From assembly GCA_945901855.1 (NCBI GenBank), contig CAMDLT010000027.1, positions 1-58,467 of the forward strand: a DNA stretch of 58,467 bases, written 5' to 3'. The notes under the pieces were generated by a model. It saw nothing but the letters and a program-made list of their open reading frames with translations. It made no database searches and was not told where the DNA came from. Numbering within the stretch: the first letter of the stretch is position 1; each line of letters begins with the position of its first letter. The position numbers and the translations under genes are program-made. The stretch comes from Asaia bogorensis. GTDB taxonomy: Bacteria > Pseudomonadota > Alphaproteobacteria > CACIAM-22H2. Positions 40,084-50,669 of the stretch are shown here, piece after piece.

Positions 40084-41409
40084 ATGCGTCGTATTGACAC
40101 GAAAAACAGCATTTGGGCGCGACTGTACACGCAGTCAGAGCAGCTGTTTCGGCCGCGCGAAATACTGCTGCGTTCGGACGGGCATGTGCAGCTCATTCGG
40201 GTTTCAGGTTTCGTTCAAAAGTGCTTTGCAGCGTTGCTCGTCGCTATGTTTGCCGCAGGCATGGTTGCGTCGCAGAGCTATCGCGCGGCGTTGGTCGAGA
40301 TCGAAACGCGCGGTAACGACGTTGAACGTCTGCAAGACGACCATCGTGCGCGACTCGAGGAATTGGGCGACGCGCTGGTGCGCGCAACCGAGCGCGGACG
40401 CGCGGAAGCGGCCGAAGCCGTCGCAAGTTTGATCGATCAGCGCAACAAACTCAGCGCGCGTATGGTCGAAATCGAGCGCGGGCTGGCGGCGGCCGAAAGC
40501 GAACGCGAGCGCGCCGTCGCCACGCATACGGGGTTGATGGAACGTCTGCAGCAGATCGAAGTGCGCCTCGCCGGTCGTCCGTCGGACGTCGTGTCGGCCG
40601 GCGACCGGGCAGCGGCGCTCGAACGCCTGCGCATCGAGGCGATGGCCGAGCGCGGGCGCTTGGCGGTCGAAACGCGGCGTTTGGCGATGGAACATCGCGC
40701 GGCGACAGGCAGCCTGAATGGCATGCGCGCGGCAACCCAGGACACGGCCAACGCCCAAGACGCTGCCTTGGCCGAAATTGCGGGCGGAACAAAATCGCAG
40801 ATCGACGAGATAATGCGCATCTTGCGCGGCACGGGCTTGCAGCCCGGGCGCATCTTGGCATCGCGCAGCGCGAATGCGGGCGGGCCGTTTGTCGGGGCCG
40901 TGGCCGACGAAACGCTGCCGCAAGCGAGCCTGCAACTGGCGTCGCTTGGCTCCGAGCTTGGGCGGTTGCGCGATTTGCAGTCGGTGCTGCGGCGCCTGCC
41001 CGTTTCAACCCCGCTCGACAATTTTGCAATCATGAGCCCGTTTGGCATGCGCCGCGATCCGTTCAACGGGCAATTGGCGATGCATAGCGGCATCGATCTG
41101 CAAGCGCCGGCGCGCACGCCGGTGCTGGCGACAGCGCCGGGGCGCGTCGTGACGGCCGCATGGATCGGCGAGTACGGCAATATGGTCGAAATCGAGCACG
41201 ATTTCGGTCTATCGACGCGCTATGGTCACCTTACGCGTATCGATGTGCGCGTGGGCCAGCGCGTGGAACGGCGACAAACGGTCGGTCTGCTCGGCTCCAC
41301 GGGGCGCAGCACCGGTCCGCATGTGCATTACGAAGTGATCGTCGACGGCCGAGCCGTCGATCCCGTCCGCTTTCTGGAGGCAGCCCGCCATGTTCGGAAA
41401 ATCCAATAG
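40084..41409 (+). CDS. M23 family metallopeptidase with coiled coil (bactofilin partner)
   Basis: A 441-residue membrane-anchored peptidoglycan hydrolase. A cytoplasmic N-terminus is followed by one membrane helix (about 46-63) and a long heptad-rich coiled coil (70-250). The C-terminal LytM/M23 domain has Zn ligands His334 and Asp338 in MHSGIDLQAP and His415 in PHVHYE. These enzymes cut cross-links in the wall and help set cell shape. ATG 40084 gives a charged N-terminus; an in-frame TTG at 40063 is less likely. Its last 20 bp overlap the bactofilin start, an arrangement known for M23-bactofilin pairs in several bacteria. Confidence 0.92.
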   Translation: MRRIDTKNSIWARLYTQSEQLFRPREILLRSDGHVQLIRVSGFVQKCFAALLVAMFAAGMVASQSYRAALVEIETRGNDVERLQDDHRARLEELGDALVRATERGRAEAAEAVASLIDQRNKLSARMVEIERGLAAAESERERAVATHTGLMERLQQIEVRLAGRPSDVVSAGDRAAALERLRIEAMAERGRLAVETRRLAMEHRAATGSLNGMRAATQDTANAQDAALAEIAGGTKSQIDEIMRILRGTGLQPGRILASRSANAGGPFVGAVADETLPQASLQLASLGSELGRLRDLQSVLRRLPVSTPLDNFAIMSPFGMRRDPFNGQLAMHSGIDLQAPARTPVLATAPGRVVTAAWIGEYGNMVEIEHDFGLSTRYGHLTRIDVRVGQRVERRQTVGLLGSTGRSTGPHVHYEVIVDGRAVDPVRFLEAARHVRKIQ

Positions 41410-41833
41410 CAAACCCGCAACGGAAACGCGCCCCGTGACCAAACCATCCGTATCGAACGTGCCTTCCATCTTGGCCGCGGGTTTTGCGATCAAGGGCAAT
41501 ATCGCGTGCGAGGGCGACATCCAGCTCGATGGCAACATTGAGGGCACGATCCGCACGCATGCGCTGACCGTCGGGGTTTCCGGCGAAGTGCGCGGCGAGA
41601 TCCTGGCCGATCGCGTGCGCATTTTGGGCAAAGTTTTCGGACCTATCCGGGCGAGCGCAGTCGAACTTGGCCGCACAGCGCGCGTGGTCGGCGACATTCG
41701 CTACGAAACGCTCACGGTCGAACCCGAGGCCCATGTCGACGGCCATTTGCAGCGCGTTGATTCGGCGACGGCGGTCGCTGCCGATCGCGAACCCGGCAGC
41801 CTCGCCCTCGTTCACGACGTCGCCAAGAAGTAG
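41390..41833 (+). CDS. Bactofilin (polymer-forming cytoskeletal protein)
   Basis: A 147-residue bactofilin. The central beta-helix runs from ILAAGFAIKGNIACEGDIQLDGNIEGTIRTHALTVGVSGEVRGEI to about residue 125, with short unstructured ends, the N-terminal one containing a MFGKSNSKP-type membrane-targeting motif. Bactofilins self-assemble without nucleotide and scaffold wall enzymes. Overlap of 20 bp with the upstream M23 gene, in a different frame, indicates coupled translation and a joint role in local wall shaping. Confidence 0.94.
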   Translation: MFGKSNSKPATETRPVTKPSVSNVPSILAAGFAIKGNIACEGDIQLDGNIEGTIRTHALTVGVSGEVRGEILADRVRILGKVFGPIRASAVELGRTARVVGDIRYETLTVEPEAHVDGHLQRVDSATAVAADREPGSLALVHDVAKK

Positions 41834-41842
41834 CGCGCAGGC

Positions 41843-42622
41843 TCAGACGAGGGCTTGCGTGTCGCCGTCGATGGCGAGCGCTTGGCCCGAAATGTTGCGC
41901 CCGCCCGCACCGGCCAAAAATACCGCCATGCGCGCGATATCCTGCGCATCGACCATGCGGCCGAGCGAGGCCTGGCGCGTATAGACCCGCTCAAGCTCCT
42001 CGACCGCAACGCCGGTTGAAATCGCTTTGGCTTCGATCACGCGCCGAATGCGCGGCCCGTCGACTGCGCCGGGCAGGATCGCGTTGACGCGGATATTGTC
42101 GACGCCAAGTTCGATCGCAAGGCTTTTGGTGAAGCCGATCACGGCCCATTTGCTGGCAGCGTAGGGCGTGCGATGGGCAAAGCCAAAGCGCCCGGCCGCC
42201 GACGACATATTGACGATGCTGCCGCCGCCGCTGGCGCGCAACAGCGGCACGGCGCGGCGCACGCACAGAAACTGGCCGTCGATATTGACTTCCATCGTGT
42301 GGCGCCAATCGTCGGCCGAGATCAACTCGACCGGTCCTGTCGGACCTGCAATGCCCGCGTTGTTGACGAGCACGTCTAGTCCGCCAAGCGCATCCGCCAT
42401 GTCGTCGAACAGATCGTCGACGTCGTCCTCGTCCGAAACGTCGCATTCGAACGCCTCGTGGCCGGGCAGTTCGGCGCGGAAACGCGCAAGGGCTGCCTCG
42501 TCGATGTCGCACACGGCAACGCGCGCCCCGGCACCGACAAACGCATCGGCGATCGCGCGCCCGATACCCGACGCGCCGGCAGTGACAAGCACGCGCAGAT
42601 CGCGGCAGGATTGTTCGGTCAT
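41843..42622 (-). CDS. SDR-family oxidoreductase
   Basis: A 259-residue short-chain dehydrogenase/reductase with the cofactor motif TAGASGIGRAI, Asp in CDIDEAAL (NAD preference), NNAG in VLVNNAGIAGP, Ser in NMSSAAGR and the YAASK catalytic Tyr/Lys pair. The C-terminus (GGRNISGQALAIDGDTQALV) is normal. Substrate not evident. Convergent with bactofilin (9 bp between stops) and divergent from ureD with only 23 bp between the two start codons. Confidence 0.93.
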   Translation of the reverse strand: MTEQSCRDLRVLVTAGASGIGRAIADAFVGAGARVAVCDIDEAALARFRAELPGHEAFECDVSDEDDVDDLFDDMADALGGLDVLVNNAGIAGPTGPVELISADDWRHTMEVNIDGQFLCVRRAVPLLRASGGGSIVNMSSAAGRFGFAHRTPYAASKWAVIGFTKSLAIELGVDNIRVNAILPGAVDGPRIRRVIEAKAISTGVAVEELERVYTRQASLGRMVDAQDIARMAVFLAGAGGRNISGQALAIDGDTQALV

Positions 42623-42645
42623 GGCGGACCCCCTAATGTGTTTGG

Positions 42646-43485
42646 ATGGACGAAGGACATAACACGATCGGGCTTGGGCGTCCTGCGGTTTCGGGCCGCA
42701 GCCTCGTGGCCTTCAAATGCGACGATGCGGGCATCGTGCGGCTTGCCGATCTCGACCAGCGCGATCCGCTCAAAATTCTGTTTCCCGACCCGCTCGACGA
42801 AAAGCAGCCCGTGGCCGTGCTGGCCAATACGGGCGGCGGCGTGGTCGGCGGCGACCGGCTTTCGAGCGAAATCCGCATCGGCGACGGCGCGACGGCGCTG
42901 GTCGTCGGGCAGGCGGCGGAAAAGATCTATCGCAGTTGGGGGCCGCCTGCGCGGGTCGAAAACCTGATCTCGGTCGGCGTCGGCGGGCGCGTCGAATGGT
43001 TTCCCCAGGAAACGATCATGTTCGACCAAGCCCGGCTCGACCGCCGCTTGACGGTCGAACTCGCCAAGGACGCGGAATTTCTGGGCGGCGAGATCGTGGT
43101 GCTGGGCCGACGCGCGCGCGGCGAAACGATGACGGGCGGCGCGCTCGCCGATCGTTGGTTTTTGCGTCAGGCGGGCCGACTGGTTTGGGCCGATGCCACG
43201 CTTGCCGACCCGCTCGACGATTTGCTGCTTGCCCGCCCCGCTTTGTTCGGCGGTGCTCGCGCGATGGCGACGTTGGTGTGCGCGTGCGCGGATCCCGCCG
43301 CGGCCTTGGCAATCGGCCGGGCGCAGCCGGAAATCTCGGGCGGGCTGGTCGGGCGGATTTTTGTGGCGCGTTTGCTGGACAGCGATCCGGCCGCGCTGCG
43401 CCAGCGCTATGTGGCGCTGTGGTGCGCATTGCGCAGCCGATTGTTCGGCTCGCCCGAGCGCGTCTCGCGGCTTTGGCACGTGTGA
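42646..43485 (+). CDS. ureD: Urease accessory protein UreD
   Basis: A 279-residue Ure[80 protein letters not shown] and [20 protein letters not shown] are conserved UreD strings. It joins UreF and UreG on apo-urease to deliver nickel and CO2. ATG 42646 has no clear ribosome site and is only 23 bp from the divergent SDR start, so the promoter must overlap coding sequence. ureA begins 37 bp downstream. Confidence 0.95.
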   Translation: MDEGHNTIGLGRPAVSGRSLVAFKCDDAGIVRLADLDQRDPLKILFPDPLDEKQPVAVLANTGGGVVGGDRLSSEIRIGDGATALVVGQAAEKIYRSWGPPARVENLISVGVGGRVEWFPQETIMFDQARLDRRLTVELAKDAEFLGGEIVVLGRRARGETMTGGALADRWFLRQAGRLVWADATLADPLDDLLLARPALFGGARAMATLVCACADPAAALAIGRAQPEISGGLVGRIFVARLLDSDPAALRQRYVALWCALRSRLFGSPERVSRLWHV

Positions 43486-43522
43486 TGCTAGGATCGAGCG
43501 ACCAAAGGGGAGAAGGCTCGCC

Positions 43523-43825
43523 ATGAATCTCAGTCCGCGCGAAAAAGACAAGCTGCTGGTCGCCATGGCCGCGCACGTGGCGCGCCGTCGCCTGGAGCGC
43601 GGCGTCAAACTCAACCACCCGGAAGCCGTGGCGCTGATCGCCGATTTTGTCGTCGAAGGCGCGCGCGACGGCCGCTCGGTCGCCGATTTGATGCGCGACG
43701 GCGGCAAGGTTTTGGCGCGCGGCCAAGTGATGGACGGGGTCGCCGAAATGATCCACGAAATCCAGGTCGAGGCTACGTTTCCCGACGGCACGAAGCTCGT
43801 GACCGTCCACAACCCCATTCGCTGA
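43523..43825 (+). CDS. ureA: Urease subunit gamma
   Basis: A 100-residue Ure[40 protein letters not shown] at the start, and the ending VTVHNPIR. Length is standard. It packs against UreB and UreC in the (alpha-beta-gamma)3 enzyme that hydrolyses urea to ammonia and carbamate. GGGGAGAAGG upstream is a good ribosome site. ureB follows after 13 bp. Confidence 0.97.
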   Translation: MNLSPREKDKLLVAMAAHVARRRLERGVKLNHPEAVALIADFVVEGARDGRSVADLMRDGGKVLARGQVMDGVAEMIHEIQVEATFPDGTKLVTVHNPIR

Positions 43826-43838
43826 CACGAGGACGGCC

Positions 43839-44159
43839 ATGAAACCCGGCGAAATTCTGGTCCGATCCGGCGAGATCGAGCTAAATGCAAGCGCCAAATC
43901 GGTCGCGCTGAAGGTCGCCAATGCGGGCGACCGGCCGATCCAAGTCGGCTCGCACTACCATTTCTTCGAAACCAACGCGGCGCTGAAATTCGAGCGCAAA
44001 GCGGCGTACGGCATGCGGCTCGATATTCCGGCTGGCACCGCCGTGCGGTTCGAGCCCGGACAGACGCGCGAGATTTCGCTGGTTCCCTATGGCGGGGCGC
44101 GCATCGTCCACGGGTTTCGCGGGTTGGTGAACGGCAAGCTCAAGAAGCAGGGGAAATAG
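43839..44159 (+). CDS. ureB: Urease subunit beta
   Basis: A 106-residue Ure[75 protein letters not shown]. All are canonical. A separate (unfused) beta subunit is normal for proteobacterial urease. ureC starts 1 bp after the stop. Confidence 0.97.
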   Translation: MKPGEILVRSGEIELNASAKSVALKVANAGDRPIQVGSHYHFFETNAALKFERKAAYGMRLDIPAGTAVRFEPGQTREISLVPYGGARIVHGFRGLVNGKLKKQGK

Positions 44160-44160
44160 C

Positions 44161-45869
<1,709 letters not shown>

Positions 45870-45870
<1 letters not shown>

Positions 45871-46319
45871 TGCGCGCGCTCGCGGTCGAATCGGCGGGCC
45901 TGTGGGACGGCGCGCAAAAAGCGGGGCATGTGACGCTTGCCTCCGACGCGCGCCATCGTCGGCGTCTGGCAATGCGCGCCGACGAAGGGTTCGATTTTCT
46001 GCTCGATCTGGTGCACGCAGCGTATCTCAAACATGGCGACGGCCTGGCGCTCGAAGACGGGCGCTATATCGAAGTGCGTGCGGCCGCCGAGCCCGTGCTC
46101 GACATTGTTTGCCACGATGCGGCGCATTTGGCGCGGCTCGCGTGGCATGTCGGCAATCGGCATCTGGCGGTCCAAGTATTGGCGGACGGCACGCTGCGTG
46201 TGGCCGACGATTATGTGATTGCCGAGATGGCGGCACGCTTGGGCGCCAAAGTGCTGCGCCATGAAGCGCCGTTCGACCCCGAGCCCGGCGCGTATGCGGA
46301 ACATAAACATGGCAAGTGA
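45870..46319 (+). CDS. ureE: Urease accessory protein UreE (nickel metallochaperone)
   Basis: A 149-residue UreE with the typical LASDARHRRRLAMRADEGFDFLLDL N-terminal domain and ARLAWHVGNRHLAVQVLADGTLRVADDYVIAEM nickel-binding domain. The C-terminus is short, ending EHKHGK, so it lacks the long His-rich nickel store of some homologues. ATG 45870 overlaps the ureC stop; its stop overlaps the ureF start by 11 bp. Confidence 0.93.
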
Positions 46320-46995
46320 TGGCTTGCTGAAATTGCTGGCGTGGCTGTCGCCTTCCTTTCCGGTGGGCGCGTTCGCCTACAGCCATGCGCTTGAGGCCGC
46401 GATCGACGAAGGGTTCGTCAAAGACCGCGCAAGCTTGCTGGCATGGATCGAAGACTTGCTCGAACACGGCAGCCCGCGCGCCGATGCGGTGTTTTTCATG
46501 TGCGCACATCGCGCGGTTGTAAACAGCGACGAAACGGCGTTTCTCGAAATCGCCGAAATGGCGGCCGCAATGCGCGGGACCGGCGAATTGGCGCTCGAAT
46601 CGATTCAGCAGGGCGAAAGCTTTTTCCATGCCATCGGCGATGCGTGGCCGGTGGATGTGCGATCCTGGCGCGATTTGCTGGCGGCCGAAAAGATACGCCC
46701 GGCCTATCCGCTGGCGGTCGCAACGGCGGCAGCGCTTGCCAAGATCGCGCCCGAACCCGCTTTGGCGGCCTATCTGCACGCGTTTGCCGCCAATCTTGTG
46801 TCGGCGGCCGTGCGCGCCATACCGCTTGGCCAAACCGATGGCCAACGCGTGCTTGCTGCCATCGAGCCGTGCGTTGCCAAGGCCGCGGCGGCGGCCCAAT
46901 CTTGCACGATCGAGGACGCGGGCTCGGCCGCCCCGGCGCTCGACGCGCTCTCGTTTCGTCACGAAACCCAATATTCGAGGTTGTTCAGATCATGA
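46309..46995 (+). CDS. ureF: Urease accessory protein UreF
   Basis: A 228-residue all-helical Ure[30 protein letters not shown] at the N-terminus and [21 protein letters not shown] further on are diagnostic. UreF acts as a gate for UreG GTPase in the activation complex. Overlaps ureE by 11 bp and ureG by 4 bp (46992-46995). Confidence 0.95.
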   Translation: MASDGLLKLLAWLSPSFPVGAFAYSHALEAAIDEGFVKDRASLLAWIEDLLEHGSPRADAVFFMCAHRAVVNSDETAFLEIAEMAAAMRGTGELALESIQQGESFFHAIGDAWPVDVRSWRDLLAAEKIRPAYPLAVATAAALAKIAPEPALAAYLHAFAANLVSAAVRAIPLGQTDGQRVLAAIEPCVAKAAAAAQSCTIEDAGSAAPALDALSFRHETQYSRLFRS

Positions 46996-47621
46996 GCGGA
47001 CCCTTACGCGTTGGAATCGGCGGGCCGGTGGGCTCTGGCAAGACGGCGTTGGTCGATGCGCTTTGCAAGCATCTGCGCGACGTGCTCGACGTCGCGGCCA
47101 TCACCAACGACATCTACACCAAAGAAGACGCGCAGTTTTTGACGCGCTCGGGCGCGCTCGATCCTTCGCGCATTATGGGCGTTGAAACCGGCGGGTGTCC
47201 GCACACGGCGATCCGCGAGGATGCGTCGATGAATTTGGCCGCGTGCGCCGAAATGACGGCCAGGTTCCCAGGGCTCGAATTGCTGTTCGTGGAAAGCGGG
47301 GGCGACAATCTGGCTGCCACCTTCTCGCCCGAACTTGCCGACATTACGCTCTATGTGATCGACGTGTCCGCGGGCGACAAAATTCCGCGCAAGGGCGGAC
47401 CCGGCATCACGCGCTCGGATCTGCTGATCATCAACAAGATCGATCTGGCCCCCTATGTGGGCGCCTCGCTCGACGTGATGGATCGCGACGCCAAAAAGAT
47501 GCGCGGCGAGCGGCCCATCATTTTTGCGCAGATCAAAGTCGGCAAATCCGTGCCCGAAATTGCCGACTTTATTTGCGCCAAAGGCGGGCTCAAACCGCGC
47601 CCGCGAGCGGCGGCACAATAA
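46992..47621 (+). CDS. ureG: Urease accessory GTPase UreG
   Basis: A 209-residue SIMIBI GTPase: P-loop [15 protein letters not shown], the nickel-binding Cys-Pro-His in [37 protein letters not shown] (Walker B) and [16 protein letters not shown] (guanine specificity). It delivers nickel to UreC on GTP hydrolysis. The last 32 bp overlap the 3' end of the convergent allA gene in an antisense frame. Confidence 0.97.
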   Translation: MSGPLRVGIGGPVGSGKTALVDALCKHLRDVLDVAAITNDIYTKEDAQFLTRSGALDPSRIMGVETGGCPHTAIREDASMNLAACAEMTARFPGLELLFVESGGDNLAATFSPELADITLYVIDVSAGDKIPRKGGPGITRSDLLIINKIDLAPYVGASLDVMDRDAKKMRGERPIIFAQIKVGKSVPEIADFICAKGGLKPRPRAAAQ

Positions 47622-48123
47622 CCATCGGGCCGTTGGCGACGGCCACGATCCCGCAATCGTCCGGCGAGCCGTCTTCCCACATCAGCAGGGAAAACACCCC
47701 GGCACGCTCGAGGGCGATCAGCGGAAAGTGCCAGGTGCCCGCCTTGTAGTTGATGCCTTGTCCCGGACCGCCAACAAAGGCGCGCAAATTCGCGATGTCG
47801 GGCGCGCCGTCCGGCAAGGTCGGCGCGACGACCGTCAAGAACCGCGCGACATCGAGGGCGATAAACGCCTGCGATGAATATTCGTGGCGTTCCATCATGT
47901 CGATCCGGTAGGGGCCAGCCGAGGCCGCCACTTGCACGACGGCAAGATTGGGTTTGGCGGCGGCGTCGCGCCGGTTTTCGAGTATGCCGGCATGGTCGAA
48001 GCGGAGTTGCGCGCCAAAATCGGACGGCCGACCGCCGCCTTTTGGCAGGGCGATCAATTGGCCGAACGGCGCGAAGGCTTCGGCCGTCAGCGGTTGGGCG
48101 GCGATAGGGGCTGGGTCTTGCAT
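47590..48123 (-). CDS. allA: Ureidoglycolate lyase (AllA)
   Basis: A 177-residue cupin-fold lyase that splits ureidoglycolate into glyoxylate and urea. [67 protein letters not shown] and the C-terminal hydrophobic strand are characteristic. The urea it makes can be used at once by the urease encoded next to it. It overlaps the 3' end of ureG by 32 bp, convergently. Its start is 62 bp from the divergent amidohydrolase gene. Confidence 0.93.
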   Translation of the reverse strand: MQDPAPIAAQPLTAEAFAPFGQLIALPKGGGRPSDFGAQLRFDHAGILENRRDAAAKPNLAVVQVAASAGPYRIDMMERHEYSSQAFIALDVARFLTVVAPTLPDGAPDIANLRAFVGGPGQGINYKAGTWHFPLIALERAGVFSLLMWEDGSPDDCGIVAVANGPMVIVPPLAGAV

Positions 48124-48185
48124 CTTGAGCGACAGCGATGCATGGATGGTGCCAACGGATCAACTTTACCCGCTGTGGAGCTGCG

Positions 48186-49424
48186 ATGCGCGCGTCCGAC
48201 AAGATCGACGAAACCCGTCTTTGGCAACGCCATGTCGATATGGCCAAACTGGGCGGATTGCCCAAGGGCGGCGTCAATCGCCAAGCTCTGTCGGCCGAGG
48301 ATGCGGCCGCACGCAATCTGTTGGGCGGGTGGGCCGCCGCGCGCGGCTACGACGTTTTCAGCGATCCCATCGGCAATCTGCATATCCGCCGGGCAGGCAG
48401 CGAGAGCGATGCGGCACCGGTCCTGACCGGCTCGCACATGGACAGCCAGCCCACGGGCGGCAAGTACGACGGCATGTACGGCGTGCTGGCCGGGTTCGAG
48501 GCGCTCGAAGCGCTCGACGATGCCGGCATTCAAACCAAGCGCCCGGTCGGCGTGGTCGCGTGGATGAACGAAGAGGGCAGCCGTTTCCAGCCGGGCGCCA
48601 TGGGCTCGGCCGTATGGGCGGGGCATTACGATCTCGGGCAAATGCTGGCGGCCGAGGATCGTGCGGGCACGAAGCTCGCCGATGCGCTTGCGCAGACGCT
48701 GGCGGCGGCGCCGTGCCGCACAAGCGACGGTTTCGAGCGCAACGTGCATGCCTATATCGAGGCGCATATCGAACAGGGGCCGCGGCTCGAAGCAGAAGCA
48801 AAGACGATCGGCGTCGTCACTGGCATCCAGGGTTCGCAGCGCTATACGGTCGATATTTTCGGCGAGGAAGCGCATGCCGGCACGACGCCGCTGCGCGTGC
48901 GCAAGGATGCGCTGAAGAGCGCCGTCGCTGCCGTGCAGGCGCTTGAGCGCCATATGCACGACCCGGCCGATATCGTGCGCTTCACGGTCGGGCGCTTCGA
49001 ATGCCGCCCCGGCTCGCCCAACACGGTGCCGGGCCAAGTCCATTTCACCATCGACTTCCGCCATCCTGATGCGGCCGTGCTCAAGCGTCTGGGCGACGGC
49101 ATCGCGGCCGTGGTCGCTGCGAGCGTTTCGCCTTGCAGCGCCAAGGTTGAGCGCATCGTCGATGTGGCACCCACGGTCTTCGATCCGTCGATCGTCGATC
49201 TGGTGCGCGCATCGACGGCGGCGCTGGATTTGCCGCATATGGACATGCCCTCCGGCGCCGGGCACGACGCGATGCATGTCGCCCCCTTGGCGCCAGCGGG
49301 CATGATTTTTGTGCCGTGCGAGCGCGGCGTGAGCCACAACGAAGCGGAAGCCGCGACGCCGGGCGACCTTGCGGCAGGCGCGCGCGTGCTGGCCGATTGT
49401 CTGGCAAGCCTTGCCAACGGCTGA
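48186..49424 (+). CDS. Allantoate / N-carbamoyl amidohydrolase (M20 family)
   Basis: A 412-residue binuclear zinc amidohydrolase of the hydantoinase/carbamoylase family. Metal and catalytic positions are visible: His in VLTGSHMDSQPTGG, Asp in KYDGMYGVLAGFEAL, Glu pair in WMNEEGSRFQPG, His in AYIEAHIEQGPRLE and His in GVSHNEAEA. AllC (allantoate amidohydrolase), ureidoglycolate amidohydrolase and N-carbamoyl-amino-acid hydrolases share this pattern. The neighbour AllA makes allantoate the most likely substrate. ATG 48186 follows GGAG at 48176-48179; upstream in-frame codons lie in the allA promoter region. Confidence 0.9.
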   Translation: MRASDKIDETRLWQRHVDMAKLGGLPKGGVNRQALSAEDAAARNLLGGWAAARGYDVFSDPIGNLHIRRAGSESDAAPVLTGSHMDSQPTGGKYDGMYGVLAGFEALEALDDAGIQTKRPVGVVAWMNEEGSRFQPGAMGSAVWAGHYDLGQMLAAEDRAGTKLADALAQTLAAAPCRTSDGFERNVHAYIEAHIEQGPRLEAEAKTIGVVTGIQGSQRYTVDIFGEEAHAGTTPLRVRKDALKSAVAAVQALERHMHDPADIVRFTVGRFECRPGSPNTVPGQVHFTIDFRHPDAAVLKRLGDGIAAVVAASVSPCSAKVERIVDVAPTVFDPSIVDLVRASTAALDLPHMDMPSGAGHDAMHVAPLAPAGMIFVPCERGVSHNEAEAATPGDLAAGARVLADCLASLANG

Positions 49425-49613
49425 TCAAAGATCGGTGAAATCCCGCTTGGTCGTTTCGATCGCCAGATCGACGAAGCTGCGGATTTTGGCCGATATCTGG
49501 CGCGCGGCGGGATGGACGAACTGGATCGGCGCGGGCGGGGGCTGGCAAACGACGATAACGCCAGACCTCGCCGCCTTTCTCGCCGACCTTGAAGCGCAGC
49601 TTGCGGGCCGAAA
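49425..49613 (-). pseudogene. Remnant of a LysR-family regulator C-terminus
   Basis: On the minus strand one frame reads PPPAPIQFVHPAARQISAKI and then RSFVDLAIETTKRDFTDL before TGA at 49425-49427. This is the usual last stretch of a LysR effector domain (IHLVYPSRRHLSPKVRAFIDF). In another frame just upstream, LRFKVGEKGGEV may be an earlier piece of the same gene. The DNA-binding domain and most of the effector domain are gone. Its position suggests a lost regulator of the neighbouring allantoate or kinase genes. Confidence 0.55.
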
Positions 49614-50669
49614 CTAGGCTTTTTCGAAACGGCGCAACTCGGCCGCGCTCAAGCGGCGGTCGGCGGGCAGGCGGATCGTAACGGCGGTACCCCCGCCGAC
49701 GGCGACGCCCAGCTCGATCTTTCCGCCATGCATTTCGACATAGCGACGCACGATCGCAAGGCTCATGCCGGTTCCCGGCGTGCGTTGCAGATATGCGTTT
49801 TCGACGCTGATCAAGGGGCTGCTTTGGCGGCGCTCGCCAATCGGCGGAACGCCGGCGCCCTGATCGCCGATCCACAGCGCAATTCCGCCCATCGGCGCTT
49901 CGCCGAGGCCGACCGTCACGGTGCTGCCGGGCGACGAAAATCGGATCGCATTGGCGAGCAAGCCAACCAACGCCTTGGCCAGCTTGCGTGCGTCGCCGCG
50001 CATTGGCACGGGCGCGTCGGGCAGGTTGCTGGCCAGTTCGATCTGCCGCGTCTGCGCTTCGGCGCGCATCAGATCGCGTTGCGCGCGCGCCAGCGCGGCC
50101 AAATCGAAAGCGCTCTCGGTCATTTTTTGCTCGGCGCCCTCGTCCTTGGCCGCTTCGAGCAACTCCTCGACGATGCCCATCAGCAGATCGCCGCCCGACC
50201 GGATCGACGCGGCGTATTCGCGCTGGCGCTCGGTAACCGGTCCTGCAATGCCTTCTTCGAGCATCTGCGCAAATCCCAGTATTGCGGTGAGCGGCGTGCG
50301 CAACTCGTGGCTGGCGGTGGCGAGGAAGACATCGCTCGCGCGCAGCACCTCGGGGCGCTGCGGGCGCAGTACGACCATATGCCCGTCCTGCCCTGTCAGC
50401 ATCGCGTCGATCGTGACCATGCACAGGCGCCCCGACAGATCGGTCAGCGGCAATTCGGCTTCCGTTCCGGCCAGAATCGTCGCAACGAGCGCCTCGCTGT
50501 TGGCGCCGTTGGCGGCAAGCTCGCTTAGATACGCAGGTGCCGGTCCAAAATCGCGCGCGAAGGCGGCATTGGCGAACAGAACGCGCCCATCGCGCGCAAG
50601 GCGTACGACCGGTTCGGCTACGCGTTCGGCCAGCGCGTCAAGCGCAACTTCGACGGGCATCGGTTTCAT
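49614..50669 (-). CDS. Soluble sensor histidine kinase (PAS-like + HisKA + HATPase)
   Basis: A 351-residue kinase without membrane segments. A PAS-like N-terminal domain (ERVAEPVVRLARDGRVLFANAAFARDFG) is followed by the HisKA phospho-acceptor His121 in ATASHELRTPLTAILGFAQMLEEGI. The HATPase domain has N-box LLANAIRFSSPG, G1 GDQGAGVP and G2 GTGMSLAIVRRYVEMHGG. It should autophosphorylate in the cytoplasm. No response regulator is adjacent. The start (ATG 50669) overlaps the upstream methyltransferase stop by 4 bp, so the two proteins are made together. Confidence 0.88.
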   Translation of the reverse strand: MKPMPVEVALDALAERVAEPVVRLARDGRVLFANAAFARDFGPAPAYLSELAANGANSEALVATILAGTEAELPLTDLSGRLCMVTIDAMLTGQDGHMVVLRPQRPEVLRASDVFLATASHELRTPLTAILGFAQMLEEGIAGPVTERQREYAASIRSGGDLLMGIVEELLEAAKDEGAEQKMTESAFDLAALARAQRDLMRAEAQTRQIELASNLPDAPVPMRGDARKLAKALVGLLANAIRFSSPGSTVTVGLGEAPMGGIALWIGDQGAGVPPIGERRQSSPLISVENAYLQRTPGTGMSLAIVRRYVEMHGGKIELGVAVGGGTAVTIRLPADRRLSAAELRRFEKA

